From: Bacteroidia bacterium
GTDB lineage: Bacteria; Bacteroidota; Bacteroidia; Flavobacteriales; Flavobacteriaceae
Direction: 5' to 3'
Assembly: GCA_030427585.1 (NCBI GenBank)
Contig: JAUIBW010000005.1
Coordinates: forward strand, 62,001 to 126,000
DNA length: 64,000 bases
How positions within the stretch are numbered: the first letter of the stretch is position 1; every line of letters begins with the position of its first letter. The notes below the pieces were generated by a model. That model saw nothing but the letters and a program-made list of their open reading frames with translations. It searched no databases and was not told the origin of the DNA. The position numbers and the translations under genes are program-made. This document shows, one piece after another, positions 26,701-34,553 of this stretch.

Positions 26701-27150
26701 AAAATGGATGAATTAAAGCAAAGTGTACAGCTAGCTGTACATGAGCAAAAAGATCCTTTATTGATCTATAAGTTTGAAGCTTTTGAGTTATTTAAAGCTA
26801 TGATCGAAGAGGTTAATAAAGATGTGATTTCATTCTTATTTAAAGGAGAATTACCAACAGGTAACACTCAGGATATTTCTGAAGCCCGTCAGGTACGAAG
26901 AAAAGAGAAATTAGAAACTTCTAAAGAAGAAATCCCTAATATGGATGAACGTGCAGCACAAAATAGAGCTGCTGGGCAAACACAAGGAAAACCTCAAGTC
27001 ACTGAAACTATTGTACGAGAACAACCAAAAATTGGTCGTAATGATAGAGTAACTATCAAACATGTGATGAGTGGAGAGAATAAAACTGTAAAATATAAAC
27101 AAGCAATCCCATTAATCGAAAAAGGAGAATGGGTACTTGTGAATGAATAA
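23794..27150 (+). CDS. secA: Preprotein translocase ATPase SecA
   Basis: The Sec motor ATPase, 1118 residues, longer than the about 900 of E. coli because of Bacteroidota-type insertions in the first nucleotide-binding domain (about 340-450). Walker A is MQTGEGKTLVA (about 191-201), the DEVD box is IDEVDSVLIDDARTPLIISG, and motif VI includes GRAGRQGDPGSS. The helical scaffold contains DDAWKTHLRKMDELK. The usual C-terminal CxCxSGKKYKxCHG zinc motif is absent; the protein ends in a short beta-rich tail (KQAIPLIEKGEWVLVNE). Confidence 0.97.
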   Translation: MGILDSVLKVFVGDKSKKDIKEIQPKVELIKQAEKALEGLSHDELRAKTVDFKNRINEARIKINAEIETLTEEANNTEDIDRKEDIYAEIDKLKEEAYKATEEALNDILPEAFAVVKETAKRFANNESIKVTASAYDRELSGTRDHITLDGEQAVWATSWDAAGKEVKWDMIHYDVQLIGGITLHEGKVAEMQTGEGKTLVATLPVYLNALSGNGVHLVTVNDYLARRDSEWMAPIFQFHGLTVDCIDNHRPNSAERRAAYNADITYGTNNEFGFDYLRDNMSHAPEDLVQRPHNYAIIDEVDSVLIDDARTPLIISGPIPKGDIHEFDELKPKIADIVSVQQKYLTTVLAEAKKLIKEGDAKEGGFKLLQVYRGIPKNKALIKFLSEEGVKMLLQKTENFYMQDNNREMHKIDADLYYVIEEKNNQIDLTDKGVDYLSGKDDPDFFVLPQIGMEIAKIEGLGLSREEEAEKKEDLFRDYSVKSERIHTLRQLLKAYSLFEKDVEYVVMDNKVKIVDEQTGRIMDGRRYSDGLHQAIEAKENVKIEDATQTFATVTLQNYFRMYGKLSGMTGTAVTEAGELWEIYKLDVVEIPTNRPIARHDREDLVYKTKREKYNAVIEEVTELSRAGRPVLIGTTSVEISELLGRMLTIRKVPHNVLNAKLHKKEADIVAEAGNAGVVTIATNMAGRGTDIKLSDEVKAAGGLAIVGTERHDSRRVDRQLRGRAGRQGDPGSSQFYVSLEDNLMRLFGSERIAKMMDRMGLKEGEVIQHSMISKSIERAQKKVEENNFGVRKRLLEYDDVMNAQREVVYKRRYHALFGERLRVDIANMIYDTVEVITEGNKAAQDFKNFEFELIRYFSMSSPISAEEFEKMDVLKISGEIYKVAYEHYQDKMKRNADAAYPVIKQVYEDPASKYERILVPFTDGVKSINVATDLQKAYESEGKQLITDFEKNITLAIIDDAWKTHLRKMDELKQSVQLAVHEQKDPLLIYKFEAFELFKAMIEEVNKDVISFLFKGELPTGNTQDISEARQVRRKEKLETSKEEIPNMDERAAQNRAAGQTQGKPQVTETIVREQPKIGRNDRVTIKHVMSGENKTVKYKQAIPLIEKGEWVLVNE

Positions 27151-27173
27151 AGTTATCTTAGTATTTAAAAACC

Positions 27174-27208
27174 AAAACCTGAAGTTTATCACTTCAGGTT
27201 TTTTTTAT
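27174..27208 (+). terminator. secA terminator
   Basis: Stem AAAACCTGAAGT / ACTTCAGGTTTT with loop TTATC, then a T run, between secA and the convergent gene ending at 27240. Confidence 0.88.
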
Positions 27209-27239
27209 ATTTCTAATCTTTTACCCCAAAATTATGTAT

Positions 27240-27635
27240 TTACAGGGAAAAGCTTTTATCAATCCTTCGTTTTAAAATGGTTATTTGTATAAGAAACAGA
27301 AGAGCAAGAAATAATATACCATACTCAGTAGTTTTATGAAATGTAAATTCAGAAAATGGATTTTTGAAACTTATCTGATTAAAAAAAGAAAAATCAATAG
27401 TACTTAAAATCGATTCTTTACTCTCTGATAAAAACGGTATAGTGCATAGTAACATAGCTATGGCAACTCCAACCATAAACCAAACTTTCTTAGAAATTAA
27501 AGGCTTGTATACTGGTGACACCTCATTAGCCGAAAGTTCTACCTGTTCCATAACACTCTTCAGAAAGTTTACTGAAGGGGTCTCTAATCCAGCTTCTTTG
27601 ACTAAATTCTTAATGCCTTTATATTGCTCTTCCAT
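27240..27635 (-). CDS. Putative membrane anti-sigma factor or sigma-linked protein
   Basis: A 131-residue protein with a soluble N-terminal part (1-50) and two hydrophobic helices (about 51-68 and 104-122). No zinc-binding anti-sigma motif is visible. It is encoded directly downstream of an ECF-type sigma factor with a 17-base overlap, the usual place of an anti-sigma factor, so that role is inferred from context only. Confidence 0.7.
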   Translation of the reverse strand: MEEQYKGIKNLVKEAGLETPSVNFLKSVMEQVELSANEVSPVYKPLISKKVWFMVGVAIAMLLCTIPFLSESKESILSTIDFSFFNQISFKNPFSEFTFHKTTEYGILFLALLFLIQITILKRRIDKSFSL

Positions 27636-28206
27636 TTTTACTACTAATTTCTAGAGAAATGTGATGTTTCAGTATCGAGTATAGCTTTTTTCTACTTCGA
27701 TATAATTTTATTTTCACATTATCTGCGGTTAAATTTACAATTTCTACAATTTCTTTCACACTTTTTTCCTCAAAATAGTATAATGTAATAATTGCAGCTT
27801 CGTCTTCAGGAAGCTTCATTATACTGTCTGATATAATTTTTTTTCTTTCTTTTATTTGCAAATAGTTTAATGCATCACCAACCAGTTCCATTTCTCCTTC
27901 ACTTACTTCTTCTATAAGCTCAGAAGTTATCATTCTTTTACTTGCTTTTATTGCATCCAGGCTTTTTCGATATGCAATAGTATATAACCAGGTAGAAAAC
28001 TTAGCATCGCCTCTATAGTTGTTTAAAGATTTATACGCCTTGATAAAAGAATCCTGAGCAACTTCTTCTGCTTGCTCTTTATTCTTAACCATACGATACA
28101 CTACGGTGTATACTAACCCCTGGTAGCGTTCTACAAGAACCGAAAAAGCGTTCACCTGCCCTTCTAGCACTTGATTAATATAATATTGGTCTGATTGATG
28201 GCTCAT
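27619..28206 (-). CDS. ECF-type RNA polymerase sigma factor
   Basis: A 195-residue sigma-70 family factor. Region 2 includes FSVLVERYQGLVYTVVYRMVKNKEQAEEVAQDSFIKAY (positions about 21-58), and region 4 is LPEDEAAIITLYYFEEKSVKEI followed by DNVKIKLYRSRKKL. The ATG at 28206 (MSHQSDQYY) is preferred to a GTG 18 bases upstream. The target regulon is unknown. Its product is co-translated with the membrane protein at 27240-27635. Confidence 0.92.
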   Translation of the reverse strand: MSHQSDQYYINQVLEGQVNAFSVLVERYQGLVYTVVYRMVKNKEQAEEVAQDSFIKAYKSLNNYRGDAKFSTWLYTIAYRKSLDAIKASKRMITSELIEEVSEGEMELVGDALNYLQIKERKKIISDSIMKLPEDEAAIITLYYFEEKSVKEIVEIVNLTADNVKIKLYRSRKKLYSILKHHISLEISSKNGRAI

Positions 28207-28355
28207 TTTCTCATAGGACGACACTATATAATCGTTGGTTACATAATTTCTATTAAAAAGTACAAAATATTTTTTTCATCTTTTTTGTAACCGCTTCGAA
28301 TTACTCTTCGTCTTAATTAGAAAAACGAACAGTATTAATCTTTTAAACTAAAAAC

Positions 28356-28706
28356 ATGATGGGATCAGAAGTAATTATAGTACCTGCAATCTTTGGTGTA
28401 TTTTTTGGAATTATTTATTTATTTATTTCAGCTAGAAATAAAGAGCGTATGGCTCTTATAGAAAAAGGAGCAGATGCTTCTATATTTTATAGTAGTAAAG
28501 AAAAAAGAGTTACTCCTATATGGAAAGTACTCATTTTAAATTTATCTTTATTGCTAATGGGTATTGGAGTTGGAATTTTCATAGCTGGTATTCTACATTT
28601 ATCTGTAGGTGTAGATGAAGATATTGCTTACCCTGGTACTATTTTCTTAATGGCAGGAATTGGTTTATTCACTGGTTTCACTATGACGAAGAACCTGGAT
28701 AAATAA
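28356..28706 (+). CDS. Small membrane protein, DUF6249-like
   Basis: A 116-residue protein with three hydrophobic segments (about 5-25, 60-80, 92-110). The first is followed by the conserved-looking RNKERMALIEKGADASIF. I believe this is the DUF6249 family, commonly found divergent from or next to sigma-factor genes in Bacteroidota, but the assignment is from memory. It is divergent from the sigma factor at 27619-28206 and may belong to its regulon. A strong terminator follows. Confidence 0.75.
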   Translation: MMGSEVIIVPAIFGVFFGIIYLFISARNKERMALIEKGADASIFYSSKEKRVTPIWKVLILNLSLLLMGIGVGIFIAGILHLSVGVDEDIAYPGTIFLMAGIGLFTGFTMTKNLDK

Positions 28707-28722
28707 TCAAAAACACAAATAT

Positions 28723-28756
28723 AAAAAAACCTTCCATATACTTGGAAGGTTTTTTT
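28723..28756. terminator. Bidirectional terminator
   Basis: Stem AAAAAAACCTTCCA / TGGAAGGTTTTTTT with a 6-base loop, between the stop codons of the convergent genes at 28706 and 28777. Confidence 0.88.
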
Positions 28757-28776
28757 ATAGCTTTTAAAACTCTTTA

Positions 28777-29418
28777 TTACATATCTGCAACAAGATCGTC
28801 ATTATCTACAAATTTTTCAACTACAACAGATTCTCCCTTGTTGTTCTCCAAAACATAAACTCCCGCTGGTAATTGACTAAGGTCTACATAATTTGTCGTT
28901 TTTGATAAAATATGTACCGTATTTTTCACTTCGAATAGTTTGATTTTATCTCCTTCTTCAAAATCAACTACAGTTACAAAATCTCCTTCTCTTGTTATTT
29001 CTAAAAGATTTGTCTCTGCATTTTCATAATAGTGAATAAACTCTTGTTCTACATTAATCTCTGTAGGCACGTGAGCTCTTTTACTATCATTTTCTAAAAC
29101 AAAATTTGTTTCTACATTTTCTAATGCTCCGGCGATATTAATCTCTTCTTCTAGACGCTCTATAACAACAGATTCTCCTTCACTATTTTCTAATAAGTAA
29201 GATCCCATAGGCAATTGACTAAGGTCAATCTCTCCATGAGTTTTTGATAAAACATGATCTCCACTTTCTACTTCAAATAATTTAATTTTATCTCCATCCT
29301 GAAAATCTACAACCACAACAACAAGTCCTTCCATTTCTACTTCTAGAATTTGGTCCAAGTCATTTGCATAACTACTTAAGAATAAAAATAAGCTAAAAAA
29401 ACACGCTATTAATTTCAT
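28777..29418 (-). CDS. Secreted protein with two type IX sorting-domain-like repeats
   Basis: A 213-residue protein with a signal peptide (1-18, ending SYAND). Two similar units of about 70 residues follow (about 22-90 and 142-208). Both share VVDF-x-x-GDKIKLFEV, then DLSQLPxGxYxLEN, then GESVV and an acidic end. This pattern (KIKLFEV, then LSQLPAGVYVLE, then VVEKFV) matches the type IX secretion C-terminal domain (Por_Secre_tail): strand, turn, L-xx-G-x-Y, last strand. Here the domain is duplicated and no catalytic cargo domain is present. It could be a surface-exported small protein or an independent use of the fold. Confidence 0.65.
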   Translation of the reverse strand: MKLIACFFSLFLFLSSYANDLDQILEVEMEGLVVVVVDFQDGDKIKLFEVESGDHVLSKTHGEIDLSQLPMGSYLLENSEGESVVIERLEEEINIAGALENVETNFVLENDSKRAHVPTEINVEQEFIHYYENAETNLLEITREGDFVTVVDFEEGDKIKLFEVKNTVHILSKTTNYVDLSQLPAGVYVLENNKGESVVVEKFVDNDDLVADM

Positions 29419-29851
29419 CTTTATAAACTTTATAGTGGGGTTGTTATTATTTTATTACGGTTTTACCATACAATGATATTACTTAATTATAGTTAAACAA
29501 ATTAAAAACCAGACTTTTAGATCAAATGTTTTCGATATTCGACAAATGACACAAAAAATGTTAAATTAAGCTTTGTTTAATGCTAATACACTAACAATCA
29601 ATTGATTAATTTTTAAACATTGTTAAAAAATCAGATGAAAAGCAAAAATCTACAGATTAAAAGACTTATTCTATAATATACTTACGTTTTTATCCTCTAT
29701 TCAATAGAAAAAAATATGGCATGTTAAGCTAAAGTTGATCTAAGGTAAATTTAAAAACCTTATCAATTAATTAGCACTATTATCTTAAAACTATTTTCTT
29801 TTTAGGATAAAGAATTGAATGTATTTAATTAGATGTAGGATGGTACCGACT
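29419..29851. other. Intergenic region without recognised features
   Basis: About 430 very AT-rich bases between the sorting-domain-like protein gene and the terminator at 29852. No ORF, RNA motif or clear promoter was found on either strand. Confidence 0.5.
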
Positions 29852-29888
29852 AAAAAAGCCCTATCAGTCTAAACCGATAGAGCTTTTC
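29852..29888 (-). terminator. Terminator after the adhesin-like gene
   Basis: Imperfect stem AAAAAGCCCTATC / GATAGAGCTTTT downstream of the stop at 29921, with a T run on the minus strand. Confidence 0.7.
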
Positions 29889-29920
29889 TATAATTAACAC
29901 TACATTACTATGAAAAAACT

Positions 29921-31270
29921 TTATTTATTATTTAATACAACTTCGCTATATTTAGCATTAATTGTGATTATTTTATCTGTACTACGTGTATTCTGGAATC
30001 CATTAACAAACACATTACCAAAATTCTTTCTTGTATTTATTTCTAAAGTCTTAGGTAAAGAAATTATACTTTGCGCCCCGCTATATGACAGGTTAAATGC
30101 TGTTTTAGGTAAATTTAATTTAAAATCACTGTTTTGAACTGACAGATCCAAGGTAGAAAAAGATTCGCCAAGATTGGCAATAGTAATTACTCCAAAACTT
30201 CCAGAGATCGCTCCATTTTCATCAAGTTGTTGGATAAAAACATTACTAGAATCGGCATTAACAAGAAGGTTTTTTGCATTTTGTATTCTACAATTTTTCA
30301 CATAATTAATTACCAATCTACCATTGTTCCACTGTCGAACAAAAACAGGTGAATAAGAAGCTTTAATAAATGTTTGTTCACCATCTATAACATTAGCAGA
30401 TAATGTAGTATGAGATAGAGAAGCTTTAATATTATTAGATTTTTCTGCTAATTGCACATCTCCATGGCGAATATTAAGTCTTAGTTTAGCCTCTTTAGGG
30501 ATACGTACCTTAATGATTTTACTTGTACTATTAGTATTAACTTTACTTGTACTATATCTATAGACTGTAACATTAGCAGTTCCATTCTGATGATTACCAA
30601 TATCTTGTATTAATTGAGATGCCCATGCATCCATTTTTCTTCCATATTGCTCATCCCAGGTTTCTAATTTTATCTTGCTTTTAGGGTCAGCTTCAAATTG
30701 TTTAGCCCATTTTTGCTTTTGTTCATCAATAAATTTTTCGCGTATCTGGCTCTCCCATTGCTTAATATATTTTTCATCATTTTCTTTAAAGGTTCCGTTA
30801 TTATAATTAACGTTAGCTTGATTTTGAGAAAGCGTACTTGGCATAGGGTTTTTAGCAATGTTTTCCATAAGAGGCCCTAGCATATCAGTAATCATAGGAC
30901 TTAACATCCTTAATTCCTGTAAGCTTTTTCTATCCATCGTGATACTAGAAGCAGTGACATTTCGACTCCATAAATTTCCTGCCGAGGAATTGATAGTTAC
31001 TTTCTGACTATCTCCTAATACATCTACTTGCCAACTATCAAGAATATGTTTGCTGTTTTCATTAGAAAGATTACCTTCTAAGTAAGCTTCTACCTCGATT
31101 GTATTTTTATTCCAGGTTTCAAAAACAATATTAGTATGACTCGTATTAAGAACAACAGTAACATCTTCATTTACTGATAGCTTTTCATTTAATTTGTCTT
31201 GTCTGTCTTGCGCAAATAAGCCTGCACAACACAATAAGCCAAGAGTCACTATATTAAGCCTGTACTTCAT
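29921..31270 (-). CDS. Secreted DUF4097-like (adhesin-type) protein
   Basis: A 449-residue protein with signal peptide (MKYRLNIVTLGLLCCAGLFAQ). After a variable central part (about 110-200, rich in Asn, Gln and Lys), the C-terminal half is made of short beta strands (LRLNIRHGDVQLAE, VFIQQLDENGAISG, NVFVNGFQ), typical of DUF4097 beta-helix proteins. It is probably periplasmic or surface located. The ATG at 31270 is used rather than a TTG at 31288; it gives a 17-base overlap with the upstream gene. As third gene of a sigma-factor operon it is likely an envelope-stress effector or sensor. Confidence 0.78.
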   Translation of the reverse strand: MKYRLNIVTLGLLCCAGLFAQDRQDKLNEKLSVNEDVTVVLNTSHTNIVFETWNKNTIEVEAYLEGNLSNENSKHILDSWQVDVLGDSQKVTINSSAGNLWSRNVTASSITMDRKSLQELRMLSPMITDMLGPLMENIAKNPMPSTLSQNQANVNYNNGTFKENDEKYIKQWESQIREKFIDEQKQKWAKQFEADPKSKIKLETWDEQYGRKMDAWASQLIQDIGNHQNGTANVTVYRYSTSKVNTNSTSKIIKVRIPKEAKLRLNIRHGDVQLAEKSNNIKASLSHTTLSANVIDGEQTFIKASYSPVFVRQWNNGRLVINYVKNCRIQNAKNLLVNADSSNVFIQQLDENGAISGSFGVITIANLGESFSTLDLSVQNSDFKLNLPKTAFNLSYSGAQSIISLPKTLEINTRKNFGNVFVNGFQNTRSTDKIITINAKYSEVVLNNK

Positions 31271-31865
31271 TGTAATTTTCGTTTTCAATTCTCTCTAATT
31301 CTTTTAGTTTATCTTTTAACCTATTTAAAAGTGATAACCGTATCGTTAAATTCTCCATCATAGCCTCTACACTTTGAACATTAGGTCCAACTTCTATTAA
31401 TTCTTTATTAAGTTTCTGGTATTCTTTATCAAGGTTATCTAATCTGGCCATAAAACTTTCTACCAACTCTCTATTTGTATCATCAATTGTAATCTGTGAT
31501 AATTGAAATTTTATACTGGTAAGTATACTATTTTCGACTTCTTGATACTCAGGAGATATTTCTGCTAGAGGAGAAGATTGTTTTGCCAATATTACAGAGG
31601 AATTTTTTACAGGAGTAGTATTCATGTCTACTATATCCGGTTCTTCAGTACTGGTATTACCAAGTTGATTATACGTAAGTAAAGAAACTGAAAAGATAAC
31701 AACAATACTAGCAGCAATATTAAGCCATTTATAATCAAACCTTCTGGTTTCTTTAGGAAACTCATTCTCTAATCTGGACATAAATCTTTGTTGGTGTCCT
31801 TTTCTTAATCGTTCTGCAGGAATCTGTTTATCCTGTTTTAATAGTTCTCTAATATCCTGTGCCAT
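31254..31865 (-). CDS. Membrane protein, probable anti-sigma factor
   Basis: A 203-residue protein: cytoplasmic N-terminus (1-46, GHQQRFMSRLENEFPKE), one membrane helix (about 48-64), and a periplasmic part ending in a coiled coil (about 120-200). Topology and position after an ECF sigma factor fit an anti-sigma factor; the short N-terminal motif resembles the start of Bacteroidota anti-sigma-like proteins. The start overlaps the sigma gene by 17 bases and its end overlaps the next gene by 17 bases. Confidence 0.72.
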   Translation of the reverse strand: MAQDIRELLKQDKQIPAERLRKGHQQRFMSRLENEFPKETRRFDYKWLNIAASIVVIFSVSLLTYNQLGNTSTEEPDIVDMNTTPVKNSSVILAKQSSPLAEISPEYQEVENSILTSIKFQLSQITIDDTNRELVESFMARLDNLDKEYQKLNKELIEVGPNVQSVEAMMENLTIRLSLLNRLKDKLKELERIENENYNEVQA

Positions 31866-32394
31866 GTCTCAAATGTTTTAATTCTTCCTGTAGCTGTTTT
31901 TTCCCCCTATGTACTAATGTCCTTGAAGAAACTGGTGTAATATCCAGCACTTCACTAATTTCATTATGATCATACCCTTCTATCAAAAATAGCATGACGG
32001 CATATTTATATTTTTCCGGTAATTTTTCAATTGCTTTTTTTACCTCATCTACAGTAACAGAATCAGATACCGACCAATCATTCTGTTCTTCTACAGTAGT
32101 CATAACCTGCTCATTAATCGCAACCATATTCATTTTCTTAGCTTTTAGCATATCTATGCTTTTATTTATAACAATTCGTTTAAGCCAAGCTCCAAAAGTA
32201 ACATCTCCAGTAAATTGATGAAGTCGCGTAAAAGCCTTGATGAAAGATTCTTGCATAGCTTCCTCCGCCTCAAATGGATCTTTAAGAAAACGCAACGCTA
32301 CATAATACATACCATCACAGTATTTATTATAGAGTTTCATTTGCGCTCTACGATCGTTATTCCTACATTGTTCTATTAGCTCGCTTTGTAACAA
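31849..32394 (-). CDS. ECF-type RNA polymerase sigma factor
   Basis: A 181-residue sigma-70 family factor. Region 2 has KLYNKYCDGMYYVALRFLKDPFEAEEAMQESFIKAF (about 20-55), and region 4 LPEKYKYAVMLFLIEGYDHNEI then SSRTLVHRGKKQL. The only plausible start is TTG at 32394, since the next ATG lies inside region 2.1. It heads an operon with the membrane protein and the DUF4097-like protein, an arrangement typical of envelope-stress sigma systems in Bacteroidota. Confidence 0.92.
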   Translation of the reverse strand: MLQSELIEQCRNNDRRAQMKLYNKYCDGMYYVALRFLKDPFEAEEAMQESFIKAFTRLHQFTGDVTFGAWLKRIVINKSIDMLKAKKMNMVAINEQVMTTVEEQNDWSVSDSVTVDEVKKAIEKLPEKYKYAVMLFLIEGYDHNEISEVLDITPVSSRTLVHRGKKQLQEELKHLRHGTGY

Positions 32395-32483
32395 ACTTTC
32401 TTAACTTTATGGTTAGTGATTATTATTTAAAACTGTTTTAAATCGTACTCATCTATATAGACGAAAACATATATTCTATGTTG

Positions 32484-32515
32484 CAAAATTATGCATAAAA
32501 ATCATAGTACACCAA
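32484..32515 (-). promoter_or_regulatory. Probable promoter of the sigma-factor operon
   Basis: Minus-strand TTG (32515-32513), 21 bases, then TAATTTTG (32491-32484), an exact TAnnTTTG match, 90 bases before the TTG start. The rest of the 316-base gap 32395-32710 shows nothing else. Confidence 0.5.
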
Positions 32516-32710
32516 CAATATACTGTATATCAAATAATTAAAAAACATAATATATATTTATGATCCTGTACCTGTTTATGGCGTTTGTAGTATAAATGAT
32601 ATAAATATTACCCTTCTATTTAGTTACTTACTAAAGCTTTCTTATTTTTATGAATATTTAAACACAGACATAAGTTGTAAAAGAAGTATATTTAGAATAA
32701 AAAAATCGTT

Positions 32711-33265
32711 ATGCCAAAACTTTTAAAACGAGCAATACTTATTTTATTAGGATTAGTATTGATTGGATTTGCAGGAATGTACTTCATGAAACAAAGTACC
32801 AAAAAACATAGTCCTGAAGAAATCGTTACTCATACAGCAAAGGATGCTACTTTCACTGTTTTTTACAACAGACCATACAAAAAGGGTAGAGAAATTTTTG
32901 GCAATCTGGTTCCTTTTAATGAAGTATGGAGAACCGGAGCCAATGAGGCCACTACATTTACAACAGATAAAGATCTTCTCGTTGATGGTACTGTACTTAA
33001 AGCAGGAACCTATTCACTATGGACCATCCCGAATCCCGAATCTTGGAAAGTAATTTTTAATAGTAAAGAATATGATTGGGGAGTAGGCATGGATGGCACT
33101 GCCAAACGAGATGCCTCGTACGATGTGCTCACTGTAGAAGTCCCCGTACAACCGCTATTAAATATAGTAGAACAATTTTCTATTTATTTTGAAAATGCAA
33201 ATGATTTTACCATATTATACCTTGCGTGGGATAGAACTGCAATTGCAATCCCTATAAAAGTGTAA
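32711..33265 (+). CDS. DUF2911 domain protein
   Basis: A 184-residue protein with one N-terminal membrane helix (about 7-25), so it is membrane-anchored with the domain in the periplasm. The rest matches DUF2911: VTHTAKDATFTVFYNRPYKKGR, GNLVPFNEVWRTGANEATTF, then YSLWTIPNPESWKVIFN. The family is common in Bacteroidota; its function is unknown to me. It lies alone upstream of meaB. Confidence 0.88.
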   Translation: MPKLLKRAILILLGLVLIGFAGMYFMKQSTKKHSPEEIVTHTAKDATFTVFYNRPYKKGREIFGNLVPFNEVWRTGANEATTFTTDKDLLVDGTVLKAGTYSLWTIPNPESWKVIFNSKEYDWGVGMDGTAKRDASYDVLTVEVPVQPLLNIVEQFSIYFENANDFTILYLAWDRTAIAIPIKV

Positions 33266-33372
33266 ATACGTTCTCTTTGATAAACTTATATCATTTTAAG
33301 TACATAGTGCTGCAAATACTCAAAATAGCAGAAGGTCTATGTATTAATTACAAGTTTCTAAAAGAGAATTTA

Positions 33373-33380
33373 TAACTTTG
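33373..33380 (+). promoter_or_regulatory. -7 element before meaB
   Basis: TAACTTTG matches the TAnnTTTG consensus exactly, 16 bases before the GTG start, which implies a short leader. A clear -33 TTG was not found. Confidence 0.45.
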
Positions 33381-33395
33381 CCATAAAGTCATTCT

Positions 33396-34469
33396 GTGTC
33401 TAAAGATTCTACCAAACATACTAATTCTCCCTCTAAAACACCTTCTAGCACTAGTAGTCAAGCAATTGATCGATTTAAAAAGTTACAGCAAAAGGAAGTT
33501 GTAATTGCTGCTATTTTTAAAGCAATTATTGCTCAGGACACTGCTGCTTTAAGTAAAGGGATTACATTAATTGAAAGTACCCAGCAAAACCATATTGAAA
33601 AAGCACAACAACTTATCGAGATGTGCCTTCCTTATGCCAATAACTCTATAAGAATAGGCATAACAGGAGTCCCCGGGGTAGGTAAAAGTACCTTTATAGA
33701 AGCTTTAGGTAATTTGTTATTACAAAAAGGGAAAAAAGTTGCGGTTTTGGCAGTAGATCCTAGTAGCACAATTTCACATGGCAGTATTCTGGGAGATAAA
33801 ACTAGAATGGAATCATTGGTAAGATCCTCTAAAGCTTTCATACGGCCTTCACCATCAGGAAATTCACTGGGAGGAGTAGCACAAAAAACACGAGAGTCTA
33901 TTATCCTTTGTGAAGCTGCAGGATATGATGTCATCATTATTGAAACTGTTGGTGTAGGGCAAAGTGAAACTGCTGTACATAGCATGGTAGATTTCTTTTT
34001 ATTATTAAAATTGGCAGGAGCAGGAGACGAGTTACAAGGTATCAAACGAGGGATTATAGAAATGGCAGATGCTCTTGTAATTAATAAGGCTGATGGTGAT
34101 AATCTTACACGTGCCCTTAAAGCCAAAAATCAATTTAGAAAAGCATTGCACTTATATCCTCTTACCCAAAACAATTGGTCTCCAGAAGTATTAACCTGTA
34201 GTGCTATAGAAGGTACAGGTATTGATGATATTTGGGAAATGATCTTAAAATATCTGAAAATCACTTCTGAAAATGGTTTTTTTGAAAAAAATAGAGTTCA
34301 ACAAAATAAATTCTGGCTATTACAAACTATTGAAGAAAAATTAAAAAACTCTTTTTATAACAACCCCAAAGTTAAAGCGGCTTTAGATTCAAAAATTGAA
34401 GCCGTACAACAACACAAAATTACTCCTTTTGCTGCTGCTAGGTATTTACTAAGCTTAAATAATGAGTAA
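33396..34469 (+). CDS. meaB: Methylmalonyl-CoA mutase-associated GTPase MeaB (ArgK)
   Basis: A 357-residue G3E-family GTPase that protects and reloads adenosylcobalamin in methylmalonyl-CoA mutase. Walker A is GVPGVGKST (91-99), followed by the DPSS motif (VLAVDPSSTISHGSILGD), ETVGVGQSE (switch region) and VINKADGDN (base recognition). The start must be GTG at 33396 because the next ATG falls within the domain. The first 25 residues are Ser/Thr-rich, variable and probably disordered. The mutase genes are not in the window, but a cobalamin adenosyltransferase is (22629-23204). Confidence 0.94.
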   Translation: MSKDSTKHTNSPSKTPSSTSSQAIDRFKKLQQKEVVIAAIFKAIIAQDTAALSKGITLIESTQQNHIEKAQQLIEMCLPYANNSIRIGITGVPGVGKSTFIEALGNLLLQKGKKVAVLAVDPSSTISHGSILGDKTRMESLVRSSKAFIRPSPSGNSLGGVAQKTRESIILCEAAGYDVIIIETVGVGQSETAVHSMVDFFLLLKLAGAGDELQGIKRGIIEMADALVINKADGDNLTRALKAKNQFRKALHLYPLTQNNWSPEVLTCSAIEGTGIDDIWEMILKYLKITSENGFFEKNRVQQNKFWLLQTIEEKLKNSFYNNPKVKAALDSKIEAVQQHKITPFAAARYLLSLNNE

Positions 34470-34553
34470 ATGGAAGAGATGCTATTCTTTCAAAAATTAT
34501 AACTACTGTATATTTATATATGTATTCAATTTCGAGGTGGTTAACATAAAACT

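Noticed and set aside
29910..30137. 75-residue plus-strand ORF
   Set aside because: Fully antisense to the 3' end of the DUF4097-like gene, which has a signal peptide and coherent beta structure.
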